From Hippasteria phrygiana (Eukaryota; Echinodermata; Asteroidea; Valvatida; Goniasteridae), in assembly GCA_037893225.1 (NCBI GenBank), contig JAZGUH010001223.1, positions 31,455 through 95,454 of the forward strand: a stretch of DNA of 64,000 nucleotides. Reading direction: 5' to 3'. The translations under genes and the position numbers were made by a program. Under the pieces are notes generated by a model that was given only the letters and a program-made list of their open reading frames with translations, ran no database searches and was not told where the DNA came from. Below, one piece after another: positions 38,130 through 50,500 of this stretch (the first letter of the stretch is position 1; every line of letters starts with the position of its first letter).

Positions 38130-40405
38130 CCGGCCAACATCTGTGTACATGTTACCGTCTATTTATTGCTCCATGCATGTCAAATTCCCTGGGGTATGGA
38201 CTTGCTTTACTCATTCATAATTGCATGAAATATCAACCAAATTCAGTAATTTTGACATGTATGGATAGCTTAGATCTGGCGCTACATGTTGCAATTATCG
38301 GCGGCTTCTTAGAGTTAACACTTGTGGAGAAAATTCAAACCTCGCAATGTTTATTTTCTTCCCGGCCACCATCTGTGTGCAGATTACCTCTTATTTATTG
38401 CTCCATGCCTGTCAAATTCCCTGGGGTATGGACTTGCTTTACTCATTCATAATTGCATGAAATATCAACCAAATTCAGTAATTTTGACATGTATGGATAG
38501 CTTAGATCTGGCGCTACATGTTGCAATTATCGGCGGCTTCTTAGAGTTAAAACTTGTGGAGAAAATTCAAACCTCGCAATGTTTATTTTCTTTCCGGCCA
38601 ACATCTGTGTGCATATTACCTTCTATTTATTGCTCCATGCCTGTCAAATTCCCTGGGGTATGACTTGCTTTACTCATTCATAATTGCATGACATATCAAC
38701 CAAATTCAGTAATTTTGACATGTATGGATAGCTTAGATCTGGCGCTACATGTTGCAATTATCGGCGGCTTCTTAGAGTTAAAACTTGTGGAGAAAATTCA
38801 AACCTCGCAATGTTTATTTTCTTTCCGGCCAACATCTGTGTACATGTTACCGTCTATTTATTGCTCCGTGCATGTCAAATTCCCTGGGGTATGGACTTGC
38901 TTTACTCATTCATAATTGCATGAAATATCAACCAAATTCAGTAATTTTGACATGTATGGATAGCTTAGATCTGGCGCTACATGTTGCAATTATCGGCGGC
39001 TTCTTAGAGTTAACACTTGTGGAGAAAATTCAAACCTCGCAATGTTTATTTTCTTCCCGGCCACCATCTGTGTGCAGATTACCTCTTATTTATTGCTCCA
39101 TGCCTGTCAAATTCCCTGGGGTATGGACTTGCTTTACTCATTCATAATTGCATGAAATATCAACCAAATTCAGTAATTTTGACATGTATGGATAGCTTAG
39201 ATCTGGCGCTACATGTTGCAATTATCGGCGGCTTCTTAGAGTTAACACTTGTGGAGAAAATTCAAACCTCGCAATGTTTATTTTCTTCCCGGCCACCATC
39301 TGTGTGCAGATTACCTCTTATTTATTGCTCCATGCCTGTCAAATTCCCTGGGGTATGGACTTGCTTTACTCATTCATAATTGCATGAAATATCAACCAAA
39401 TACAGTAATTTTGACATGTACGGATAGCTTAGATCTGGCGCTACATGTTACAATTATCGGCGGCTTCTTAGAGTTAATACTTGTGGAGAAAATTCAAACC
39501 TCGCAATGTTTATTTTCTTTCCGGCCAACATCTGTGTACATGTTACCGTCTATTTATTGCTCCATGCATGTCAAATTCCCTGGGGTATGGACTTGCTTTA
39601 CTCATTCATAATTGCATGAAATATCAACCAAATTCAGTAATTTTGACATGTATGGATAGCTTAGATCTGGCGCTACATGTTGCAATTATCGGCGGCTTCT
39701 TAGAGTTAACACTTGTGGAGAAAATTCAAACCTCGCAATGTTTATTTTCTTCCCGGCCACCATCTGTGTGCAGATTACCTCTTATTTATTGCTCCATGCC
39801 TGTCAAATTCCCTGGGGTATGGACTTGCTTTACTCATTCATAATTGCATGAAATATCAACCAAATTCAGTAATTTTGACATGTATGGATAGCTTAGATCT
39901 GGCGCTACATGTTGCAATTATCGGCGGCTTCTTAGAGTTAAAACTTGTGGAGAAAATTCAAACCTCGCAATGTACATTTTCTTTCCGGCCAACATCTGTG
40001 TGCATATTACCTTCTATTTATTGCTCCATGCCTGTCAAATTCCCTGGGGTATGGACTTGCTTTACTCATTCATAATTGCATGAAATATCAACCAAATTCA
40101 GTAATTTTGACATGTATGGATAGCTTAGATCTGGCGCTACATGTTGCAATTATCGGCGGCTTCTTAGAGTTAACACTTGTGGCGAAAATTCAAACCTCGC
40201 AATGTTTATTTTCTTCCCGGCCAACATCTGTGTACATGTTACCGTCTATTTATTGCTCCATGCATGTCAAATTCCCTAGGGTATGGACTTGCTTTACTCA
40301 TTCATAATTGCATGAAATATCAACCAAATTCAGTAATTTTGACATGTATGGATAGCTTAGATCTGGCGCTACATGTTGCAATTATCGGCGGCTTCTTAGA
40401 GTTAA
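38130..40405 (+). repeat. 2,551-bp higher-order repeat, copy 3 (partial)
   Basis: Starts are D 38255, A 38487, B 38718, D 38950, D 39182, C 39414, D 39646, E 39878 and F 40110, with A221 at 39402 and A169 at 40278. Correspondence ends in the monomer at 40342, which is G instead of the C recombinant. The first 0.89 of the unit is present. Confidence 0.88.
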
Positions 40406-42196
40406 CACTTGTGGAGAAAATTCAAACCTCGCAATGTTTATTTTCTTCCCGGCCACCATCTGTGTGCAGATTACCTCTTATTTATTGCTCCATGCATGTC
40501 AAATTCCCTGGGGTATGGACTTGCTTTACTCATTCATAATTGCATGAAATATCAACCAAATTCAGTAATTTTGACATGTATGGATAGCTTAGATCTGGCG
40601 CTACATGTTGCAATTATCGGCGGCTTCTTAGAGTTAACACTTGTGGAGAAAATTCAAACCTCGCAATGTTTATTTTCTTCCCGGCCACCATCTGTGTGCA
40701 GATTACCTCTTATTTATTGCTCCATGCCTGTCAAATTCCCTGGGGTATGGACTTGCTTTACTCATTCATAATTGCATGAAATATCAACCAAGTTCAGTAA
40801 TTTTGACATGTACGGATAGCTTAGATCTGGCGCTACATGTTGCAATTATCGGCGGCTTCTTAGAGTTAAAACTTGTGGAGAAAATTCAAACCTCGCAATG
40901 TACATTTTCTTTCCGGCCAACATCTGTGTGCATATTACCTTCTATTTATTGCTCCATGCCTGTCAAATTCCCTGGGGTATGGACTTGCTTTACTCATTCA
41001 TAATTGCATGAAATATCAACCAAATTCAGTAATTTTGACATGTATGGATAGCTTAGATCTGGCGCTACATGTTGCAATTATCGGCGGCTTCTTAGAGTTA
41101 AAACTTGTGGAGAAAATTCAAACCTCGCAATGTTTATTTTCTTTCCGGCCAACATCTGTGTACATGTTACCGTCTATTTATTGCTCCGTGCATGTCAAAT
41201 TCCCTGGGGTATGGACTTGCTTTACTCATTCATAATTGCATGAAATATCAACCAAATTCAGTAATTTTGACATGTACGGATAGCTTAGATCTGGCGCTAC
41301 ATGTTACAATTATCGGCGGCTTCTTAGAGTTAATACTTGTGGAGAAAATTCAAACCTCGCAATGTTTATTTTCTTTCCGGCCAACATCTGTGTACATGTT
41401 ACCGTCTATTTATTGCTCCATGCATGTCAAATTCCCTGGGGTATGGACTTGCTTTACTCATTCATAATTGCATGAAATATCAACCAAATTCAGTAATTTT
41501 GACATGTATGGATAGCTTAGATCTGGCGCTACATGTTGCAATTATCGGCGGATTCTTAGAGTTAACACTTGTGGAGAAAATTCAAACCTCGCAATGTTTA
41601 TTTTCTTCCCGGCCAACATCTGTGTACATGTTACCGTCTATTTATTGCTCCATGCATGTCAAATTCCCTGGGGTATGGACTTGCTTTACTCATTCATAAT
41701 TGCATGAAATATCAACCAAATTCAGTAATTTTGACATGTATGGATAGCTTAGATCTGGCGCTACATGTTGCAATTATCGGCGGCTTCTTAGAGTTAAAAC
41801 TTGTGGAGAAAATTCAAACCTCGCAATGTTTATTTTCTTTCCGGCCAACATCTGTGTGCATATTACCTTCTATTTATTGCTCCATGCCTGTCAAATTCCC
41901 TGGGGTATGACTTGCTTTACTCATTCATAATTGCATGACATATCAACCAAATTCAGTAATTTTGACATGTATGGATAGCTTAGATCTGGCGCTACATGTT
42001 GCAATTATCGGCGGCTTCTTAGAGTTAAAACTTGTGGAGAAAATTCAAACCTCGCAATGTTTATTTTCTTTCCGGCCAACATCTGTGTACATGTTACCGT
42101 CTATTTATTGCTCCGTGCATGTCAAATTCCCTGGGGTATGGACTTGCTTTACTCATTCATAATTGCATGAAATATCAACCAAATTCAGTAATTTTG

Positions 42197-42428
42197 ACAT
42201 GTATGGATAGCTTAGATCTGGCGCTACATGTTGCAATTATCGGCGGCTTCTTAGAGTTAACACTTGTGGAGAAAATTCAAACCTCGCAATGTTTATTTTC
42301 TTTCCGGCCAACATCTGTGTACATGTTACCGTCTATTTATTGCTCCGTGCATGTCAAATTCCCTGGGGTATGGACTTGCTTTACTCATTCATAATTGCAT
42401 GAAATATCAACCAAATTCAGTAATTTTG
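42197..42428 (+). repeat. B monomer with C65 (recombinant)
   Basis: C65 belongs to the D, F and G types, but T107, A115, A125 and G151 are type B. The switch lies between 65 and 107. It directly follows an ordinary B at 41965, so B-B occurs here. The duplicate is at 50546. Confidence 0.85.
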
Positions 42429-45400
42429 ACATGTATGGATAGCTTAGATCTGGCGCTACATGTTGCAATTATCGGCGGCTTCTTAGAGTTAACACTTGTG
42501 GAGAAAATTCAAACCTCGCAATGTTTATTTTCTTCCCGGCCACCATCTGTGTGCAGATTACCTCTTATTTATTGCTCCATGCCTGTCAAATTCCCTGGGG
42601 TATGGACTTGCTTTACTCATTCATAATTGCATGAAATATCAACCAAATTCAGTAATTTTGACATGTATGGATAGCTTAGATCTGGCGCTACATGTTGCAA
42701 TTATCGGCGGCTTCTTAGAGTTAACACTTGTGGAGAAAATTCAAACCTCGCAATGTTTATTTTCTTCCCGGCCACCATCTGTGTGCAGATTACCTCTTAT
42801 TTATTGCTCCATGCATGTCAAATTCCCTGGGGTATGGACTTGCTTTACTCATTCATAATTGCATGAAATATCAACCAAATTCAGTAATTTTGACATGTAC
42901 GGATAGCTTAGATCTGGCGCTACATGTTACAATTATCGGCGGCTTCTTAGAGTTAATACTTGTGGAGAAAATTCAAACCTCGCAATGTTTATTTTCTTTC
43001 CGGCCAACATCTGTGTACATGTTACCGTCTATTTATTGCTCCATGCATGTCAAATTCCCTGGGGTATGGACTTGCTTTACTCATTCATAATTGCATGAAA
43101 TATCAACCAAATTCAGTAATTTTGACATGTATGGATAGCTTAGATCTGGCGCTACATGTTGCAATTATCGGCGGCTTCTTAGAGTTAACACTTGTGGAGA
43201 AAATTCAAACCTCGCAATGTTTATTTTCTTCCCGGCCACCATCTGTGTGCAGATTACCTCTTATTTATTGCTCCATGCCTGTCAAATTCCCTGGGGTATG
43301 GACTTGCTTTACTCATTCATAATTGCATGAAATATCAACCAAATTCAGTAATTTTGACATGTACGGATAGCTTAGATCTGGCGCTACATGTTGCAATTAT
43401 CGGCGGCTTCTTAGAGTTAAAACTTGTGGAGAAAATTCAAACCTCGCAATGTACATTTTCTTTCCGGCCAACATCTGTGTGCATATTACCTTCTATTTAT
43501 TGCTCCATGCCTGTCAAATTCCCTGGGGTATGGACTTGCTTTACTCATTCATAATTGCATGAAATATCAACCAAATTCAGTAATTTTGACATGTATGGAT
43601 AGCTTAGATCTGGCGCTACATGTTGCAATTATCGGCGGCTTCTTAGAGTTAACACTTGTGGCGAAAATTCAAACCTCGCAATGTTTATTTTCTTCCCGGC
43701 CAACATCTGTGTACATGTTACCGTCTATTTATTGCTCCATGCATGTCAAATTCCCTAGGGTATGGACTTGCTTTACTCATTCATAATTGCATGAAATATC
43801 AACCAAATTCAGTAATTTTGACATGTATGGATAGCTTAGATCTGGCGCTACATGTTGCAATTATCGGCGGCTTCTTAGAGTTAACACTTGTGGAGAAAAT
43901 TCAAACCTCGCAATGTTTATTTTCTTCCCGGCCACCATCTGTGTGCAGATTACCTCTTATTTATTGCTCCATGCATGTCAAATTCCCTGGGGTATGGACT
44001 TGCTTTACTCATTCATAATTGCATGAAATATCAACCAAATTCAGTAATTTTGACATGTATGGATAGCTTAGATCTGGCGCTACATGTTGCAATTATCGGC
44101 GGCTTCTTAGAGTTAACACTTGTGGAGAAAATTCAAACCTCGCAATGTTTATTTTCTTCCCGGCCACCATCTGTGTGCAGATTACCTCTTATTTATTGCT
44201 CCATGCCTGTCAAATTCCCTGGGGTATGGACTTGCTTTACTCATTCATAATTGCATGAAATATCAACCAAATTCAGTAATTTTGACATGTATGGATAGCT
44301 TAGATCTGGCGCTACATGTTGCAATTATCGGCGGCTTCTTAGAGTTAAAACTTGTGGAGAAAATTCAAACCTCGCAATGTACATTTTCTTTCCGGCCAAC
44401 ATCTGTGTGCATATTACCTTCTATTTATTGCTCCATGCCTGTCAAATTCCCTGGGGTATGGACTTGCTTTACTCATTCATAATTGCATGAAATATCAACC
44501 AAATTCAGTAATTTTGACATGTATGGATAGCTTAGATCTGGCGCTACATGTTGCAATTATCGGCGGCTTCTTAGAGTTAACACTTGTGGCGAAAATTCAA
44601 ACCTCGCAATGTTTATTTTCTTCCCGGCCAACATCTGTGTACATGTTACCGTCTATTTATTGCTCCATGCATGTCAAATTCCCTGGGGTATGGACTTGCT
44701 TTACTCATTCATAATTGCATGAAATATCAACCAAATTCAGTAATTTTGACATGTATGGATAGCTTAGATCTGGCGCTACATGTTGCAATTATCGGCGGCT
44801 TCTTAGAGTTAACACTTGTGGAGAAAATTCAAACCTCGCAATGTTTATTTTCTTCCCGGCCACCATCTGTGTGCAGATTACCTCTTATTTATTGCTCCAT
44901 GCATGTCAAATTCCCTGGGGTATGGACTTGCTTTACTCATTCATAATTGCATGAAATATCAACCAAATTCAGTAATTTTGACATGTATGGATAGCTTAGA
45001 TCTGGCGCTACATGTTGCAATTATCGGCGGCTTCTTAGAGTTAACACTTGTGGAGAAAATTCAAACCTCGCAATGTTTATTTTCTTCCCGGCCACCATCT
45101 GTGTGCAGATTACCTCTTATTTATTGCTCCATGCCTGTCAAATTCCCTGGGGTATGGACTTGCTTTACTCATTCATAATTGCATGAAATATCAACCAAAT
45201 TCAGTAATTTTGACATGTATGGATAGCTTAGATCTGGCGCTACATGTTGCAATTATCGGCGGCTTCTTAGAGTTAAAACTTGTGGAGAAAATTCAAACCT
45301 CGCAATGTTTATTTTCTTTCCGGCCAACATCTGTGTGCATATTACCTTCTATTTATTGCTCCATGCCTGTCAAATTCCCTGGGGTATGACTTGCTTTACT

Positions 45401-45443
45401 CATTCATAATTGCATGACATATCAACCAAATTCAGTAATTTTG

Positions 45444-45675
45444 ACATGTATGGATAGCTTAGATCTGGCGCTACATGTTGCAATTATCGGCGGCTTCTTA
45501 GAGTTAAAACTTGTGGCGAAAATTCAAACCTCGCAATGTTTATTTTCTTCCCGGCCAACATCTGTGTACATGTTACCGTCTATTTATTGCTCCATGCATG
45601 TCAAATTCCCTGGGGTATGGACTTGCTTTACTCATTCATAATTGCATGAAATATCAACCAAATTCAGTAATTTTG
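45444..45675 (+). repeat. F monomer with A65 (A/B-to-F recombinant)
   Basis: A65 together with C74 occurs only here and at 53793. The monomer follows A, where B is expected, and continues as F-G-D. The switch lies in the nine bases between positions 65 and 74, the tightest junction in the window. Confidence 0.85.
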
Positions 45676-47298
45676 ACATGTATGGATAGCTTAGATCTGG
45701 CGCTACATGTTGCAATTATCGGCGGCTTCTTAGAGTTAACACTTGTGGAGAAAATTCAAACCTCGCAATGTTTATTTTCTTCCCGGCCACCATCTGTGTG
45801 CAGATTACCTCTTATTTATTGCTCCATGCATGTCAAATTCCCTGGGGTATGGACTTGCTTTACTCATTCATAATTGCATGAAATATCAACCAAATTCAGT
45901 AATTTTGACATGTATGGATAGCTTAGATCTGGCGCTACATGTTGCAATTATCGGCGGCTTCTTAGAGTTAACACTTGTGGAGAAAATTCAAACCTCGCAA
46001 TGTTTATTTTCTTCCCGGCCACCATCTGTGTGCAGATTACCTCTTATTTATTTCTCCATGCCTGTCAAATTCCCTGGGGTATGGACTTGCTTTACTCATT
46101 CATAATTGCATGAAATATCAACCAAATTCAGTAATTTTGACATGTATGGATAGCTTAGATCTGGCGCTACATGTTGCAATTATCGGCGGCTTCTTAGAGT
46201 TAAAACTTGTGGAGAAAATTCAAACCTCGCAATGTACATTTTCTTTCCGGCCAACATCTGTGTGCATATTACCTTCTATTTATTGCTCCATGCCTGTCAA
46301 ATTCCCTGGGGTATGGACTTGCTTTACTCATTCATAATTGCATGAAATATCAACCAAATTCAGTAATTTTGACATGTATGGATAGCTTAGATCTGGCGCT
46401 ACATGTTGCAATTATCGGCGGCTTCTTAGAGTTAACACTTGTGGCGAAAATTCAAACCTCGCAATGTTTATTTTCTTCCCGGCCAACATCTGTGTACATG
46501 TTACCGTCTATTTATTGCTCCATGCATGTCAAATTCCCTGGGGTATGGACTTGCTTTACTCATTCATAATTGCATGAAATATCAACCAAATTCAGTAATT
46601 TTGACATGTATGGATAGCTTAGATCTGGCGCTACATGTTGCAATTATCGGCGGCTTCTTAGAGTTAACACTTGTGGAGAAAATTCAAACCTCGCAATGTT
46701 TATTTTCTTCCCGGCCACCATCTGTGTGCAGATTACCTCTTATTTATTGCTCCATGCATGTCAAATTCCCTGGGGTATGGACTTGCTTTACTCATTCATA
46801 ATTGCATGAAATATCAACCAAATTCAGTAATTTTGACATGTATGGATAGCTTAGATCTGGCGCTACATGTTGCAATTATCGGCGGCTTCTTAGAGTTAAC
46901 ACTTGTGGAGAAAATTCAAACCTCGCAATGTTTATTTTCTTCCCGGCCACCATCTGTGTGCAGATTACCTCTTATTTATTGCTCCATGCCTGTCAAATTC
47001 CCTGGGGTATGGACTTGCTTTACTCATTCATAATTGCATGAAATATCAACCAAATTCAGTAATTTTGACATGTATGGATAGCTTAGATCTGGCGCTACAT
47101 GTTGCAATTATCGGCGGCTTCTTAGAGTTAAAACTTGTGGAGAAAATTCAAACCTCGCAATGTTTATTTTCTTTCCGGCCAACATCTGTGTGCATATTAC
47201 CTTCTATTTATTGCTCCATGCCTGTCAAATTCCCTGGGGTATGACTTGCTTTACTCATTCATAATTGCATGACATATCAACCAAATTCAGTAATTTTG

Positions 47299-47530
47299 AC
47301 ATGTATGGATAGCTTAGATCTGGCGCTACATGTTGCAATTATCGGCGGCTTCTTAGAGTTAAAACTTGTGGAGAAAATTCAAACCTCGCAATGTTTATTT
47401 TCTTCCCGGCCACCATCTGTGTGCAGATTACCTCTTATTTATTGCTCCATGCCTGTCAAATTCCCTGGGGTATGGACTTGCTTTACTCATTCATAATTGC
47501 ATGAAATATCAACCAAATTCAGTAATTTTG
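47299..47530 (+). repeat. Junction monomer of the 8,349-bp duplication
   Basis: A65 matches B at 55648, while C107, C115, G128 and C155 match D at 38950. It is the only D copy with A65. The switch lies between 47363 and 47405. Confidence 0.88.
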
Positions 47531-50500
47531 ACATGTATGGATAGCTTAGATCTGGCGCTACATGTTGCAATTATCGGCGGCTTCTTAGAGTTAACACTTG
47601 TGGAGAAAATTCAAACCTCGCAATGTTTATTTTCTTCCCGGCCACCATCTGTGTGCAGATTACCTCTTATTTATTGCTCCATGCCTGTCAAATTCCCTGG
47701 GGTATGGACTTGCTTTACTCATTCATAATTGCATGAAATATCAACCAAATACAGTAATTTTGACATGTACGGATAGCTTAGATCTGGCGCTACATGTTAC
47801 AATTATCGGCGGCTTCTTAGAGTTAATACTTGTGGAGAAAATTCAAACCTCGCAATGTTTATTTTCTTTCCGGCCAACATCTGTGTACATGTTACCGTCT
47901 ATTTATTGCTCCATGCATGTCAAATTCCCTGGGGTATGGACTTGCTTTACTCATTCATAATTGCATGAAATATCAACCAAATTCAGTAATTTTGACATGT
48001 ATGGATAGCTTAGATCTGGCGCTACATGTTGCAATTATCGGCGGCTTCTTAGAGTTAACACTTGTGGAGAAAATTCAAACCTCGCAATGTTTATTTTCTT
48101 CCCGGCCACCATCTGTGTGCAGATTACCTCTTATTTATTGCTCCATGCCTGTCAAATTCCCTGGGGTATGGACTTGCTTTACTCATTCATAATTGCATGA
48201 AATATCAACCAAATTCAGTAATTTTGACATGTATGGATAGCTTAGATCTGGCGCTACATGTTGCAATTATCGGCGGCTTCTTAGAGTTAAAACTTGTGGA
48301 GAAAATTCAAACCTCGCAATGTACATTTTCTTTCCGGCCAACATCTGTGTGCATATTACCTTCTATTTATTGCTCCATGCCTGTCAAATTCCCTGGGGTA
48401 TGGACTTGCTTTACTCATTCATAATTGCATGAAATATCAACCAAATTCAGTAATTTTGACATGTATGGATAGCTTAGATCTGGCGCTACATGTTGCAATT
48501 ATCGGCGGCTTCTTAGAGTTAACACTTGTGGCGAAAATTCAAACCTCGCAATGTTTATTTTCTTCCCGGCCAACATCTGTGTACATGTTACCGTCTATTT
48601 ATTGCTCCATGCATGTCAAATTCCCTAGGGTATGGACTTGCTTTACTCATTCATAATTGCATGAAATATCAACCAAATTCAGTAATTTTGACATGTATGG
48701 ATAGCTTAGATCTGGCGCTACATGTTGCAATTATCGGCGGCTTCTTAGAGTTAACACTTGTGGAGAAAATTCAAACCTCGCAATGTTTATTTTCTTCCCG
48801 GCCACCATCTGTGTGCAGATTACCTCTTATTTATTGCTCCATGCATGTCAAATTCCCTGGGGTATGGACTTGCTTTACTCATTCATAATTGCATGAAATA
48901 TCAACCAAATTCAGTAATTTTGACATGTATGGATAGCTTAGATCTGGCGCTACATGTTGCAATTATCGGCGGCTTCTTAGAGTTAACACTTGTGGAGAAA
49001 ATTCAAACCTCGCAATGTTTATTTTCTTCCCGGCCACCATCTGTGTGCAGATTACCTCTTATTTATTGCTCCATGCCTGTCAAATTCCCTGGGGTATGGA
49101 CTTGCTTTACTCATTCATAATTGCATGAAATATCAACCAAGTTCAGTAATTTTGACATGTACGGATAGCTTAGATCTGGCGCTACATGTTGCAATTATCG
49201 GCGGCTTCTTAGAGTTAAAACTTGTGGAGAAAATTCAAACCTCGCAATGTACATTTTCTTTCCGGCCAACATCTGTGTGCATATTACCTTCTATTTATTG
49301 CTCCATGCCTGTCAAATTCCCTGGGGTATGGACTTGCTTTACTCATTCATAATTGCATGAAATATCAACCAAATTCAGTAATTTTGACATGTATGGATAG
49401 CTTAGATCTGGCGCTACATGTTGCAATTATCGGCGGCTTCTTAGAGTTAAAACTTGTGGAGAAAATTCAAACCTCGCAATGTTTATTTTCTTTCCGGCCA
49501 ACATCTGTGTACATGTTACCGTCTATTTATTGCTCCGTGCATGTCAAATTCCCTGGGGTATGGACTTGCTTTACTCATTCATAATTGCATGAAATATCAA
49601 CCAAATTCAGTAATTTTGACATGTACGGATAGCTTAGATCTGGCGCTACATGTTACAATTATCGGCGGCTTCTTAGAGTTAATACTTGTGGAGAAAATTC
49701 AAACCTCGCAATGTTTATTTTCTTTCCGGCCAACATCTGTGTACATGTTACCGTCTATTTATTGCTCCATGCATGTCAAATTCCCTGGGGTATGGACTTG
49801 CTTTACTCATTCATAATTGCATGAAATATCAACCAAATTCAGTAATTTTGACATGTATGGATAGCTTAGATCTGGCGCTACATGTTGCAATTATCGGCGG
49901 ATTCTTAGAGTTAACACTTGTGGAGAAAATTCAAACCTCGCAATGTTTATTTTCTTCCCGGCCAACATCTGTGTACATGTTACCGTCTATTTATTGCTCC
50001 ATGCATGTCAAATTCCCTGGGGTATGGACTTGCTTTACTCATTCATAATTGCATGAAATATCAACCAAATTCAGTAATTTTGACATGTATGGATAGCTTA
50101 GATCTGGCGCTACATGTTGCAATTATCGGCGGCTTCTTAGAGTTAAAACTTGTGGAGAAAATTCAAACCTCGCAATGTTTATTTTCTTTCCGGCCAACAT
50201 CTGTGTGCATATTACCTTCTATTTATTGCTCCATGCCTGTCAAATTCCCTGGGGTATGACTTGCTTTACTCATTCATAATTGCATGACATATCAACCAAA
50301 TTCAGTAATTTTGACATGTATGGATAGCTTAGATCTGGCGCTACATGTTGCAATTATCGGCGGCTTCTTAGAGTTAAAACTTGTGGAGAAAATTCAAACC
50401 TCGCAATGTTTATTTTCTTTCCGGCCAACATCTGTGTACATGTTACCGTCTATTTATTGCTCCGTGCATGTCAAATTCCCTGGGGTATGGACTTGCTTTA

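Larger units (their letters stand above)
39015..47363 (+). repeat. 8,349-bp tandem duplication, copy 1 (36 monomers)
   Basis: From part of D 38950 the order is D 39182, C 39414, D 39646, E 39878, F 40110, G 40342, D 40574, E 40806, B 41038, C 41270, H 41502, A 41734, B 41965, B/D recombinant 42197, D 42429, G 42661, C 42893, D 43125, E 43357, F 43589, G 43821, D 44053, E 44285, F 44517, G 44749, D 44981, A 45213, recombinant F 45444, G 45676, D 45908, E 46140, F 46372, G 46604, D 46836, A 47068 and the start of 47299. Markers are A221 39402, G219 40792, A51 41552 and T146 46053. Confidence 0.93.
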
